A stretch of DNA of 64,000 nt from Blastocatellia bacterium (GTDB lineage: Bacteria; Acidobacteriota; Blastocatellia; Pyrinomonadales; Pyrinomonadaceae). Positions 53,203 through 61,850 of this stretch are shown piece by piece. The stretch is taken from contig JAEUQK010000018.1 of assembly GCA_016789265.1 (NCBI GenBank), positions 1-64,000 of the forward strand, read 5' to 3'. Made by a program: the position numbers and the translations under genes. Within the stretch, counting starts at the first letter, position 1, and each line of letters starts with the position of its first letter. The notes beneath the pieces are model-generated. The model did not search any database and had not been told where the DNA came from. It saw only the letters and a list, made by a program, of their open reading frames with translations.

Positions 53203-53825
53203 TAATTGGCATTTGCGGGGGAACCGGTTCAGGAAAGACCACCATTGCGCGATCGATAGTGGACACGGTCGGCGAGGAAAAGGTCGTCCTGATAGAACAG
53301 GATTCCTATTACAGAAATCTGGCGGACATGCCGCTCGATGAGAGGCATCAAGCAAATTTCGATCATCCCGATTCGATCGACAGCGAGATGCTGGTCAACC
53401 ACATCATGCGGCTCAAACAAGGTCTGACGGTCGAAATGCCGGTTTACGACATGGTCACGCACACAAGAAGCGACCGTATCGAGATCATCGAGCCTAAACC
53501 GATCGTGATCATCGAAGGCATTCTGATCTTCTCCGAACCGCGGGTGCTTGACCTGATCGATATCCGCATTTTTGTGGACACGCCTGATGACGTGCGTCTT
53601 ATGCGGCGCATGCGACGAGACATAAACGAGCGGGGACGCAGTTTCGAACGAACGCTTGATCAGTATGAGCGGACCATAAGGCCGATGCATTTCGAATTTG
53701 TCGAGCCTTCAAAACGACACGCGCACATAATCATTCCTGAGGGGTCCAATTCAGGTATCACCGTCGAATTTCTATGCGGGATGATACGCGAAAAGCTGAA
53801 CGAGCAAAAAACGGCATTAGCCTAG
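53199..53825 (+). CDS. udk: Uridine kinase
   Basis: The product has 208 residues. The P-loop GGTGSGKTTIARS comes first, then QDSYYRNLADMPLDERHQ, PVYDMVTHTRS, VIIEGILIF and RMRRDINERGRSF. It phosphorylates uridine or cytidine to the monophosphate with GTP/ATP. It starts in an ATGA overlap with the phosphorylase gene and ends three bases before cytidine deaminase. Confidence 0.94.
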   Translation: MIIGICGGTGSGKTTIARSIVDTVGEEKVVLIEQDSYYRNLADMPLDERHQANFDHPDSIDSEMLVNHIMRLKQGLTVEMPVYDMVTHTRSDRIEIIEPKPIVIIEGILIFSEPRVLDLIDIRIFVDTPDDVRLMRRMRRDINERGRSFERTLDQYERTIRPMHFEFVEPSKRHAHIIIPEGSNSGITVEFLCGMIREKLNEQKTALA

Positions 53826-53828
53826 ATA

Positions 53829-54227
53829 ATGAAACACACTGAACAAGAATTGATCGATGCGGCGACAGATGTTCGAACGCGCGCCTATGCGCCGTATTCG
53901 AATTTCAAGGTCGGCGCAGCCGTCGAGACCGAAAACGGCGACATCTATACCGGATGCAATGTTGAATCCGCCAGCTACGGGCTGACCGTTTGTGCCGAGC
54001 GAGTAGCTATCTGGAAAGGCATTTCTCGGGGCGTTACCAAGTTTGGCCGTATCGCGGTTGTTGTCGATACCGAGGAACTCACCCCGCCGTGCGGCGTATG
54101 CCGTCAGATCATCTGGGAATTTTGCGGCGACGTTCCGGTGATACTTGCCAATCTTCACGGTAAATCCGAGATCATTCAGATGAGCGAACTCCTGCCCAGG
54201 GCATTCGATTCGAAATTTCTTACATAA
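53829..54227 (+). CDS. cdd: Cytidine deaminase
   Basis: The product has 132 residues, the length of the homotetrameric class. AYAPYSNFKVGAAVETENG and GCNVESASYGLTVCAERVA (Cys and catalytic Glu) are followed by PPCGVCRQIIWEF with the other two zinc cysteines. It converts cytidine or deoxycytidine to uridine, feeding the uridine kinase encoded just upstream. It is the last gene of the operon and converges on the haem transporter genes. Confidence 0.94.
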   Translation: MKHTEQELIDAATDVRTRAYAPYSNFKVGAAVETENGDIYTGCNVESASYGLTVCAERVAIWKGISRGVTKFGRIAVVVDTEELTPPCGVCRQIIWEFCGDVPVILANLHGKSEIIQMSELLPRAFDSKFLT

Positions 54228-54235
54228 AATTTCCG

Positions 54236-55024
54236 CTACTCGAAGATCATGTGCGGCCATGATTCTCCGTTCTCGACAAACCTTGGTTCCACGCCGAATA
54301 CATTGAGGATGCTCTCGGCGGTCAGAACTTCAGAGGGAGAACCTCCGGCAACAATGCGGCCTTCATTTAGAATTAGGATCTGGTCGGCAAATCTGGCCGC
54401 AAGGTTCAGGTCATGTACGACACCGATCGTAACCACGTCGGTCGAATCTGCAAAGGCCCGGATCTTTTTCATAAAGTCGATCTGATGGCGAATGTCGAGA
54501 AATGTCAGCGGTTCATCAAGAAACAGGTATCGGCATTGATGAGGTCCGTCATCGTGACTCCTTTGCAGCTGAGCAAGAACCCGTGCGAAATTGACCCGTT
54601 GGCGTTCTCCTCCGCTCAGTGTTTGGTAGTTCCTCGCAGCAAATTCCGCGACTTCGAACATTTCCATTACGTCTTCGACTATTCGTTCGTCGACCGGTCC
54701 CGGCTGCCCGCCAAAATGCGGATAACGCCCCATCATAATGACCTCGCGGACGTTAAGTGGAAATGCTATCTCGACTGCCTGCGACAGAACGGCACGTCGG
54801 CGCGCGAGCATCAATTCGTTCGCGGCGGCGACATCCTCTCCGTCATATTCAACCGAGCCACAGGTAGGTTTGAGAAGTCGGGCCAATATTTTGATAAGGG
54901 TCGTTTTGCCGGCCCCGTTCGGGCCGGTAATTAGGTGCAGTTTTCCAGCAGCAAACTCGGCGGAAACGTCTGAAAGAAGTTCTCGTCCGTTTACACGAGA
55001 CGTGATATGTTTTACGGTCAGCAT
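54236..55024 (-). CDS. hmuV: Haem/iron-type ABC transporter ATP-binding protein (HmuV-like)
   Basis: This 262-residue ATPase has Walker A GPNGAGKTTLIKIL, signature LSGGERQRVNFARVL and Walker B YLFLDEPLTFLDIRHQ. LDIRHQ is typical of the FecE/BtuD/HmuV group. It powers the permease encoded two bases upstream. It is the last gene of a minus-strand operon of receptor, binding protein, permease and ATPase. Vitamin B12 or a siderophore is an alternative substrate. Confidence 0.88.
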   Translation of the reverse strand: MLTVKHITSRVNGRELLSDVSAEFAAGKLHLITGPNGAGKTTLIKILARLLKPTCGSVEYDGEDVAAANELMLARRRAVLSQAVEIAFPLNVREVIMMGRYPHFGGQPGPVDERIVEDVMEMFEVAEFAARNYQTLSGGERQRVNFARVLAQLQRSHDDGPHQCRYLFLDEPLTFLDIRHQIDFMKKIRAFADSTDVVTIGVVHDLNLAARFADQILILNEGRIVAGGSPSEVLTAESILNVFGVEPRFVENGESWPHMIFE

Positions 55025-55026
55025 TG

Positions 55027-56061
55027 CTAGTAAACGTAATTGCTCCGCCGAAGAAGAAAGAGGAATACTGGCACTCCGACAGCCGACGTAACGATACCGA
55101 TAGGAAGTTCTGCCGGTCGCAGGCTGACGCGTGCAACTAGGTCGGCGAAGCTTAGAAGTGTCGCGCCAACGATCGCACTTCCCACGATCAGAAAGCGATT
55201 ATCTGCTCCACGCGTCATTCTGAGAATATGCGGCACTATCAAGCCGACAAAGCCGATGACGCCCGTGAACGCAGTTGCTACCGCCACGATCACGACGTTG
55301 ATCGAGAGAATGATCCATTTTAGGCGGTTTACGTTGACACCGAGATAAGTTGCTTCTTCTTCGCCGATCATCAGTGCATTAAGCTGTTTTGCATATCGAA
55401 GCGCCAGCAGAGTTCCGCCAATTGCCGACGCCGAAACGATCTTAACGGCGGTCCAATTCGCGCCGGACAAAGTGCCCAGGCTCCAAAATGTGATGGAACG
55501 AGCCTGTGGATCACGCGCTATGTAGGAAAGAAATCCGATCGCACTCATGAACAACGCGTTGATCGCGAGGCCGGTCAGCAAGAGCATTACGATAGACGCA
55601 CGACCGTTCTCGCGTGAACGCGCAAGTAGAAATACGAGATAGGTCGAAATGACGCCGCCAATGCACGCTGCAAACGGGAGGGCGAAAAGGCCCGAACCGA
55701 AATTGAAAACACCGCCCAATACAAAGAACATCGCAGAGCCGAACGCTGCTCCGCTGGATGTCCCGACGAGTCCGGGTTCGACTATCGGATTTCGAAACAG
55801 TGCCTGCATCAATGTGCCTCCGACGCCTAGGCTAGCGCCGACAAAAAGGCAAAGAATTGTCCTGGGAAGCCGAAGTTCAAGGAAGATCCGCTGGTCGAGA
55901 GTTGCCTCTGGACTGCCCGGAACAAGCGAACCGATGGCCGTAAGAATATCACGGATCGTGAAATCAATAGCTCCGAATCGGATCGATGCGGCAAGGGCGG
56001 CGAGCATAATGACGGCAAGACCGATAAGCAGCGTTGTGGAACTCAGACGAGCTGAAGTCAT
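55027..56061 (-). CDS. hmuU: FecCD-family ABC transporter permease (HmuU-like)
   Basis: The 344-residue permease has about ten membrane segments and the family motifs LRLPRTILCLFVGASLGVGG, NPIVEPGLVGTSSGAAFGS, FWSLGTLSGANWTAV and TGVIGFVGLIVPHILRMTRG. It overlaps the preceding lipoprotein gene by four bases. It imports the ligand delivered by that protein across the inner membrane. Confidence 0.9.
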   Translation of the reverse strand: MTSARLSSTTLLIGLAVIMLAALAASIRFGAIDFTIRDILTAIGSLVPGSPEATLDQRIFLELRLPRTILCLFVGASLGVGGTLMQALFRNPIVEPGLVGTSSGAAFGSAMFFVLGGVFNFGSGLFALPFAACIGGVISTYLVFLLARSRENGRASIVMLLLTGLAINALFMSAIGFLSYIARDPQARSITFWSLGTLSGANWTAVKIVSASAIGGTLLALRYAKQLNALMIGEEEATYLGVNVNRLKWIILSINVVIVAVATAFTGVIGFVGLIVPHILRMTRGADNRFLIVGSAIVGATLLSFADLVARVSLRPAELPIGIVTSAVGVPVFLFLLRRSNYVY

Positions 56062-56966
56062 TTTTGATGGATGATCCGGGCCAACCTCAAAACATTTTCT
56101 CCGGTCCTCGGGCCGAAGTACATCAGTTGGTTTTCTTCGATCCTGAAGATCCGTCCGTTCTTTGCCGCATTCGAAGTAGCGACACCGGGAAGGGACTTGA
56201 TATCTTCGATCGAGCCTCCGAGACGGTCGAACCCATAATCAGTGACAAGTATTACATCGGGGTTTGCCTGAGCAACGAGTTCGGGAGACGCCATTCGCTG
56301 CATACCTTCGGCGTCTATCGCCATCTCGCCTCCCGCCCATTCGACCATCTGTCCCGCACCGGCAGCGTCACCGCGCCCTCGCTTACCAACCACCAGATAG
56401 ACGTTGGAAGCTCTTCCGAAATGGATGACTGCTACGCGGGGATGTTCCGTATATTGTTTAGTTTGTTCAGGTGCAGCAGCCATCTGTTCGTCGAGCTTTT
56501 TGCATAAGTCATCCGCTCGTGCCTCCTTTTTGAAGTACCCGCCCATTTCCCTGATCAGAGCCTTGGTGCCGTCCAGCGAGTCGTTCTTTGCTTCAAAGGT
56601 CTTCATCGGGATGTTCAATCCCTGAAGCTGCTCGACGACCTGAGGCGGGCCAATGTTGTTGTCGTGAATGATCGCGGTCGGATGGAGCGAAAGTATTCCT
56701 TCGGCGCTCAAAGCCCTGTGATATCCGACGGTTGTTGTGTTCTTTACTTCCGGCGGATAGGTACTAGAGAGATCTACGCCGACCACCGTGTCTTGTGCCC
56801 CGAGAGCCCAAATGATCTCGTTGTAGATCGATGAAATAACAACGATCCGGTCGCCGGCAGTATCGTTTGTTTGATTTGCAAAGCGTCCGCAGCTTATCGC
56901 CAATACGGAGACGGCGGCTAGAGCCAGTCCGACAGGCAATCGTCTTTGTGCCACTCTCGAAAACAT
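56058..56966 (-). CDS. hmuT: Haem-type substrate-binding lipoprotein (HmuT-like)
   Basis: I use ATG 56966, which has GGAGG seven bases upstream; a TTG at 56984 would place that site inside the gene. Of 302 residues, the leader VGLALAAVSVLAISC ends in a lipobox. The core has NEIIWALGAQDTVVGVDLSS, STYPPEVKNTTTVGYHRALS and PTAIIHDNNIGPPQVVEQL, which closely resembles haem-binding HmuT. No cobalamin riboswitch is seen upstream of the operon, which argues against vitamin B12. It lies 14 bases after the receptor gene. Confidence 0.85.
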   Translation of the reverse strand: MFSRVAQRRLPVGLALAAVSVLAISCGRFANQTNDTAGDRIVVISSIYNEIIWALGAQDTVVGVDLSSTYPPEVKNTTTVGYHRALSAEGILSLHPTAIIHDNNIGPPQVVEQLQGLNIPMKTFEAKNDSLDGTKALIREMGGYFKKEARADDLCKKLDEQMAAAPEQTKQYTEHPRVAVIHFGRASNVYLVVGKRGRGDAAGAGQMVEWAGGEMAIDAEGMQRMASPELVAQANPDVILVTDYGFDRLGGSIEDIKSLPGVATSNAAKNGRIFRIEENQLMYFGPRTGENVLRLARIIHQK

Positions 56967-56980
56967 TCGCTCGTCCTCCC

Positions 56981-59900
56981 TCAAAATACAAATCTTGCCT
57001 GGAGCTGAAACATTCTCGGCGGGTCGATATTGGCAAATGCGGGAATTGCGTTTGTCCTAGACGCGTTAGTATAGGTCGTCGAAAAAGCGCCGAAGTCCGT
57101 TCTTGGTGTAGCTGTATCTAATCCGCTGGCAACCGTCGAATATATCGTCTGCCCGCGTCCGAGCATATTAACGTGGTTGAAGATGTTGAATCCCTCAAGT
57201 CTAAGTACGAGAGCTGCCGATTCTGTAAGCCTTATCCGATGCGAAATAAAGATCGAAACGTCCTGAGTTCCGGTACCACGGAATGCTGATTTTGCGATGA
57301 CCTTGCCGTCTATTACCGGTCGATCATTGTTAGAGCCGTCGCCGTTATTGTCTACTCCCGTCGTTGCGTTGAATGGGCGTGCCGAAGCAAGCTGCGTTAA
57401 GGTCCCCGCGGTTAGGTTCCAAGGAAATCTGTATATGAAAGTGAGTACAGCGCGATGCCGCTGATCGACGACGCTCGGACCGCGTTCCTCTTCTCCCAAG
57501 CGGGATAATATCGCTTGATTAGGTGCGATGCCGTTTCCATCAGGTTCTGTTGTGTTGGTCGCTTTTGAAAGTGTATAGCTGGTAGAAATATAGATACGCC
57601 GATTCCCGCGATACGAAACTTGCGTTTGCAGGCCGTCATAGTCCGCCTTTCCAAAGTTGATCAGCGCATTGACCTGCCGGATACCGCCATTGACCGGTAG
57701 TATCGGACGTGTTGCATTAGCAGCGGAGACCGATCTGACCTGCCCCGGAGCCGTGCGGTCGAATGCCGACGGCGCATTCAGATCGACAGTTCGATCGATA
57801 TTTGAAAGATGCTGACGAACGTAATCGGCTCCCGCAAACAATCCCTTGAAAAATTCGCGTTCCGCCCCGATGGTGAACACCTGGCTTCGCGGATTGACCA
57901 GCTTATCCGGATAATTCGGCAGCAGGTCAAAATTGAGCCCATAACGAGCGAACTGGGCCTGATAGAAAGAACGAAGACCGGCTTTAATAACAATGTCGCG
58001 TGCCGGAAGCTGATTTGCCGGTATAGTTCGCGGGTCTACGTTGACGGGTGCACAGGTCAAGCATGTCGGGAATCCGGTCTGGCCCGAGGTGGCAGAATAT
58101 GTGGTCAATCCGTCCAAACCGTTGACAAGATAGCTTGCCACTGCATTAGTCCGGATCTGAGTGTAATACATTCCGTAGCCGCCTCGGATCACCGTCTTTG
58201 AATCGCCCATTGGGTTCCATGCAAAACCGATGCGGGGTGCGAAGTTTTTGCTTGCGTCGGTCAGCGTCTGTCTGTCGTATCGAAGGCCAAGATCAATACT
58301 CAGATCATTACGCACTCGAATGTGATCCTGCACAAATGAGGCGTACAGCCATTGGGTAAGATCGTACCTGTCGATGCCGAAATTGATAGGCTGCTGATAA
58401 TTTTGTACGTCAGCGAGCGTAAGCTGGCCGAACGGGGCCGTCGTGTTAGAACGGAATGTAAATGTACCGAGGATCGGTGTGCCCGGTTCGTTCCCTGTTC
58501 CACCTGAACGGTGACGTGTCACATTTCCGCCAATGCGTAAGTAATGGCGTCCTGTCGACCAGGACAGGGTGTCGGCAACTTGAAATTGATAGCTGTAAAT
58601 ATTCGAAGCACGCGATTGTCCAATGGTAAAGGGAACTGAACCGGCGCGTGTATACGTCGTCGACAGTTCCTTAGCTTCCCACAGTGTCACCGGGTCGCCG
58701 TGAAGGTATGAGACGCGAATTTCGTTCACAAGTTCCGGTGTCAGGATCGAGGTAAGATTTCCCTGGGTCGTCCACGCCTTTCGCGAGTAACGTCGGGCAA
58801 CGCTTGGAGCATTGGAACCACCGACGGCGTCCTGCGGATTGTCGTCGAAAAAGCGGTCGAAATTTACCCTGAACATCAGCGTCTGCTTGTCGGTAAGCCT
58901 ATGGTCGATCCGTCCGTCGAAAAGTGTTTGCCGGTAATGGCCTTCGTAGGCGAGGTCGCCATTGGCGGGAAGAACGAACGAGGGAAGCGTTCCCGATATG
59001 AATGCGGTCCGATTCTGCCGTGTATGATCAGCTGCAAGGAAAAAGAATGTTCGATCACGAATGATCGGCCCGCCAACTGCTCCTGAATACTGACTAAGTT
59101 GATCCGGAATGTCGACCGGGTCGATCGCCGTAAGCGTGGATGGGACGACGCAGCTCGGCGCCGAATTCGGGCAGTATCCTTTTGTCGAGAATGATCTCGC
59201 CTGCCAGCCCTTACCGGGCCGGAGCATGAAAACCGCATCGCCGTGCAGGTCATTGGTCCCGGACTTCGTAACAATGTTGAGTGCTGGCCCGGAGGTCCAT
59301 CCGTATTCCGAAGAAAAGGCGTTCGAGAGGACGGCAACTTCCTGTACTGCACCGACCGGAACGGTCGCTACTGCAGTCTGCCTGCCCCAGCCTTCGTCGT
59401 TGCTTGCGCCGTCGAGCGTGAAGGTCGCTGCCCGGCGCGAGCCGACACCGGTGATGAAATAGGTCTGGTTCACAAATAGATCACCCGTTCCTTTGCCCGA
59501 TCGAAATGCCGAATTTAGCAGCGGCAATGACGTGAATTTCCGTCCGAGCAGAGGTGTTTCATCTATCCGTTTGAAATCTATGCTTTGCCCGATCTGCGAA
59601 TCTGCACGCACGCCGTCCGCCGTTCCAAGGATCGTTACGTCAGTGTTCGGATGAATGCTCCCGATCGCGAGCGTGACTCGAATGTTGGCTGTCTCGCCTG
59701 ACCGCAACAAGACATCCTTGATTTCGCTTTCCGCGAATCCGGTCTTCACTACCTTAATTACGTAAGTGCCCGTAAGGGATAGCGCAGACGCGCTTACGGT
59801 CCCATCGTTACCGGTGATCAGCGTGCGCTCGGAGCCAATGGCAGAGTTCTGAACCACCACCGAAGCTCCTTCGATAACGGCTCCGTTTTGATCGACGACG

Positions 59901-60010
59901 GTGATCTGGAGCGAGGCCGTATTGGGCGTTTGGGCACGGACAAGGATGACAAAGAAAGTGATCACAGCCAAAAAGGCCGCGGATGAACGGACGAAGGTCG
60001 TTGGTCTCAT
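56981..60010 (-). CDS. Oar-like TonB-dependent receptor with carboxypeptidase-regulatory domain
   Basis: The product has 1009 residues. A signal peptide (about 1-27) is followed by a CarboxypepD_reg-like domain (about 30-115, ITVVDQNGAVIEGASVVVQN). A plug domain comes next (about 150-260, TFTLDGASNDEGWGRQT and VAVLSNAFSSEYGWTSG). A beta-barrel ends in the aromatic residue of RMFQLQARFVF. This Oar-like type is abundant in acidobacteria. As first gene before an HmuTUV-like importer it should carry the same ligand across the outer membrane. No classical TonB box is obvious. Confidence 0.87.
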   Translation of the reverse strand: MRPTTFVRSSAAFLAVITFFVILVRAQTPNTASLQITVVDQNGAVIEGASVVVQNSAIGSERTLITGNDGTVSASALSLTGTYVIKVVKTGFAESEIKDVLLRSGETANIRVTLAIGSIHPNTDVTILGTADGVRADSQIGQSIDFKRIDETPLLGRKFTSLPLLNSAFRSGKGTGDLFVNQTYFITGVGSRRAATFTLDGASNDEGWGRQTAVATVPVGAVQEVAVLSNAFSSEYGWTSGPALNIVTKSGTNDLHGDAVFMLRPGKGWQARSFSTKGYCPNSAPSCVVPSTLTAIDPVDIPDQLSQYSGAVGGPIIRDRTFFFLAADHTRQNRTAFISGTLPSFVLPANGDLAYEGHYRQTLFDGRIDHRLTDKQTLMFRVNFDRFFDDNPQDAVGGSNAPSVARRYSRKAWTTQGNLTSILTPELVNEIRVSYLHGDPVTLWEAKELSTTYTRAGSVPFTIGQSRASNIYSYQFQVADTLSWSTGRHYLRIGGNVTRHRSGGTGNEPGTPILGTFTFRSNTTAPFGQLTLADVQNYQQPINFGIDRYDLTQWLYASFVQDHIRVRNDLSIDLGLRYDRQTLTDASKNFAPRIGFAWNPMGDSKTVIRGGYGMYYTQIRTNAVASYLVNGLDGLTTYSATSGQTGFPTCLTCAPVNVDPRTIPANQLPARDIVIKAGLRSFYQAQFARYGLNFDLLPNYPDKLVNPRSQVFTIGAEREFFKGLFAGADYVRQHLSNIDRTVDLNAPSAFDRTAPGQVRSVSAANATRPILPVNGGIRQVNALINFGKADYDGLQTQVSYRGNRRIYISTSYTLSKATNTTEPDGNGIAPNQAILSRLGEEERGPSVVDQRHRAVLTFIYRFPWNLTAGTLTQLASARPFNATTGVDNNGDGSNNDRPVIDGKVIAKSAFRGTGTQDVSIFISHRIRLTESAALVLRLEGFNIFNHVNMLGRGQTIYSTVASGLDTATPRTDFGAFSTTYTNASRTNAIPAFANIDPPRMFQLQARFVF

Positions 60011-60067
60011 AGTGGTTAATTCGAAGCAGGAAATCAGGAACTGACCTATCGTAGAAATACTGCGGAC

Positions 60068-60089
60068 TTACTACCAGCGTCCGTAGTAA
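60068..60089. promoter_or_regulatory. Inverted repeat between M56 gene and TonB receptor gene
   Basis: TTACTAC (60068-60074) and GTAGTAA (60083-60089) are perfect inverted arms separated by eight bases. They lie immediately after the M56 stop and about 60 bases before the receptor ATG. A dimeric repressor such as the BlaI-like protein encoded upstream could bind, but this is inference. There is no T-tract, so a terminator is unlikely. Confidence 0.45.
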
Positions 60090-60092
60090 AGG

Positions 60093-61091
60093 CTAGCGAA
60101 GCGATTTAAGGAGACCCTCTGAGATCTCGTGAACGTGTGACAACAGGTATGTGTCAAGAGCCAGCGGAAGCAAAATTAGCAATGAGGCAGCGAGGACCGA
60201 AAAGACACGCAGCGGCCGGGTTACGCGGTCGAGCCCTCCATTTTCGCGAGATTCGGCCAATGCCAGCAGCCGCTGGATGCGGTTGGAAAGTAGTTCGCCA
60301 TCGTGTTGGACCGCGTATGATCCCACGGGTAATCGATCGCGCTGAGGTGATGGAAGATTACGCGCGATCTTTATTAATGCAGAAGCCAGGTTCAAAGCAG
60401 ATCGTCGCCCACCCTTGTTGACGGCGAATTCGTCCGCCGCGATCTCCGAGGCTTCGGTCCAGACAGTGTCCAGGTTTCGGCCGACCGGAACGAGCAGAAG
60501 ATCTCCGCAGAGATGCATCATAATTCGCTTCAGATTGTCGAAGGCCGCGAGGTGTCCGAGTTCATGTTTGATAACGGCCGATATCTCAAACGCATCGAGC
60601 AAATCGAGAACCTGTTCGGCGATGAACAACTTTGGCTTTCTGACACCGACTATCGCGAATACCGGAAACGGGTGTTGCACCTTGTAGGCGGGCAGATCCA
60701 GGCCATCAACCTCGATCTCTTCCGCATGTTCGAGCCAGCCGTTCAGCAACTTGCGTGTCTGCCACCAACTTCCAAAAATTCTGAAAGCGGCAAATGCCAG
60801 CCCAAGTCCGCAAGCAGCGACGAGGATCCATTGTTTGAATCCGATCGTCTCCTCGGTCACGTGTGGCTCATAGAGAATGTAGGCCGGGAGGGCAAGACCA
60901 AAACTATAAAGAAGAGCCGTGGCTATAGGAAAGATGCGAAGTGTGAATAGGACGGCTGAGGTTCGACGGGGCGGCCAGGTGTCGGCGATCCTGGAAACAA
61001 ACCTCCATGCCAATGACACGGCAAATGCCGAAGTAAGGTTTATCACGAAGAGAAACGTGAGCACCAATGTAATTCCTATGAGGTAGTACAT
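60093..61091 (-). CDS. M56-family (BlaR1/MecR1-like) membrane metallopeptidase
   Basis: This 332-residue protein has four N-terminal membrane segments and a cytosolic zinc peptidase site IKHELGHLAAFDN (HExxH at about 176-180). EIAADEFAVNKGG follows with the third zinc ligand Glu, and there is a last membrane segment near the C-terminus. There is no penicillin-binding sensor domain, unlike true BlaR1. It should cleave the BlaI-like repressor encoded seven bases upstream in response to an unknown signal. Confidence 0.87.
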   Translation of the reverse strand: MYYLIGITLVLTFLFVINLTSAFAVSLAWRFVSRIADTWPPRRTSAVLFTLRIFPIATALLYSFGLALPAYILYEPHVTEETIGFKQWILVAACGLGLAFAAFRIFGSWWQTRKLLNGWLEHAEEIEVDGLDLPAYKVQHPFPVFAIVGVRKPKLFIAEQVLDLLDAFEISAVIKHELGHLAAFDNLKRIMMHLCGDLLLVPVGRNLDTVWTEASEIAADEFAVNKGGRRSALNLASALIKIARNLPSPQRDRLPVGSYAVQHDGELLSNRIQRLLALAESRENGGLDRVTRPLRVFSVLAASLLILLPLALDTYLLSHVHEISEGLLKSLR

Positions 61092-61098
61092 CGCCGCC

Positions 61099-61539
61099 CT
61101 ATTCCCGCTCCAGCTCCGCTTTCTTTTCTCTTACAAGCCGCTCAAGCTCATCGAGCAGCATCAAATCCTTTTCACTGACTGCATCCACGATGTAGGCGAG
61201 CACTGGTTCGATCCGTTTTGTAGCATCGTCGATCAAACCCGTAAAGACGTCGCCGGCAATGCCGACTTGGATTTCATCGGATGAAAGCAGCGGTTTGTAG
61301 AAAAAGGCTCTGCCATTGCGTTCGCGGCTCAGTAGCCCTTTTTTATAAAGACGGTCGAGGGTGGTCATTACCGTTGTATAGGCAAGGCCTTGGTCGAGAG
61401 CATCGACCATTTCCCTCACGTTGAACCGGCCAAGCCGCCAGGCCGCATCCATTGCCTTCGCCTCAAGCGCGCCCAGCGATGACCTTGCCGCCTCGCGGGG
61501 AGGGCGAAATCCGCGAATAGTAAACTTTGGCGCGTCCAT
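61099..61539 (-). CDS. BlaI/MecI/CopY-family transcriptional repressor
   Basis: The 146-residue protein has a winged helix at about 20-95 (LGALEAKAMDAAWRLGRFNV and TVMTTLDRLYKKGLLSRERN) and a helical dimerisation end. Residues after the wing (GRAFFYKPLLSSDE) include the region that M56 peptidases cut in relatives. It probably represses its own operon and perhaps the TonB receptor and haem transporter genes downstream. The promoter places transcription start about at the ATG, so the mRNA may be leaderless. Confidence 0.9.
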   Translation of the reverse strand: MDAPKFTIRGFRPPREAARSSLGALEAKAMDAAWRLGRFNVREMVDALDQGLAYTTVMTTLDRLYKKGLLSRERNGRAFFYKPLLSSDEIQVGIAGDVFTGLIDDATKRIEPVLAYIVDAVSEKDLMLLDELERLVREKKAELERE

Positions 61540-61545
61540 AATGCA

Positions 61546-61573
61546 ATAATAGGTATCAATTCCACTAAGTCAA
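61546..61573 (-). promoter_or_regulatory. Promoter of the blaI-like gene, predicting a leaderless mRNA
   Basis: On the minus strand TTGACT (61568-61573), 16 bases and TATTAT (61546-61551). Only six bases separate the -10 box from the ATG at 61539, so initiation is expected at or next to the A of the start codon. No Shine-Dalgarno sequence could exist on such a transcript. Confidence 0.65.
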
Positions 61574-61670
61574 CTCGAATTGCGACGGCCGCGGTTCAGA
61601 AGATGCTAAATCGACCAAATCATTGTAGATTCTATTCACGGGTGAGCGTCGCGAAATACCGGAACTGGGT

Positions 61671-61850
61671 TTGGATCGGGCCCGTGTAAAGTCCGTAAAT
61701 AGGTTCGATGACAGAGAAGAAATTGAATTCTGGAAGCAGACCAGCATCAGGGAAAGGCTTCAAAATATTGAAAGGCTTCGCCGAATAAAATATGGAGTTC
61801 GAGCTGCCGAAAGACTTCAGAGGGTTATTCGAATTATAAAATACGAATAA
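61671..61850 (+). CDS. Small helical protein, partner of the nucleotidyltransferase
   Basis: The frame is open from 61629 to TAA 61848-61850. The first usable start is TTG 61671, giving 59 residues. It contains FDDREEIEFWKQTSIRERLQ, ERLRRIKYG and a C-terminal RLQRVIRIIKYE. I recall similar small proteins, with a W/R-rich helix and an RLQRV end, directly before AbiEii-like nucleotidyltransferase genes, and here too it overlaps that gene. The first half has no ATG and may be eroded, so it could be a remnant like its partner. Confidence 0.5.
   Translation: MDRARVKSVNRFDDREEIEFWKQTSIRERLQNIERLRRIKYGVRAAERLQRVIRIIKYE

Noticed and set aside
60011-60092. Cobalamin riboswitch upstream of the TonB receptor gene
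   Set aside because: Only 82 bases are available and no B12-box-like sequence is present; only a short inverted repeat is seen.
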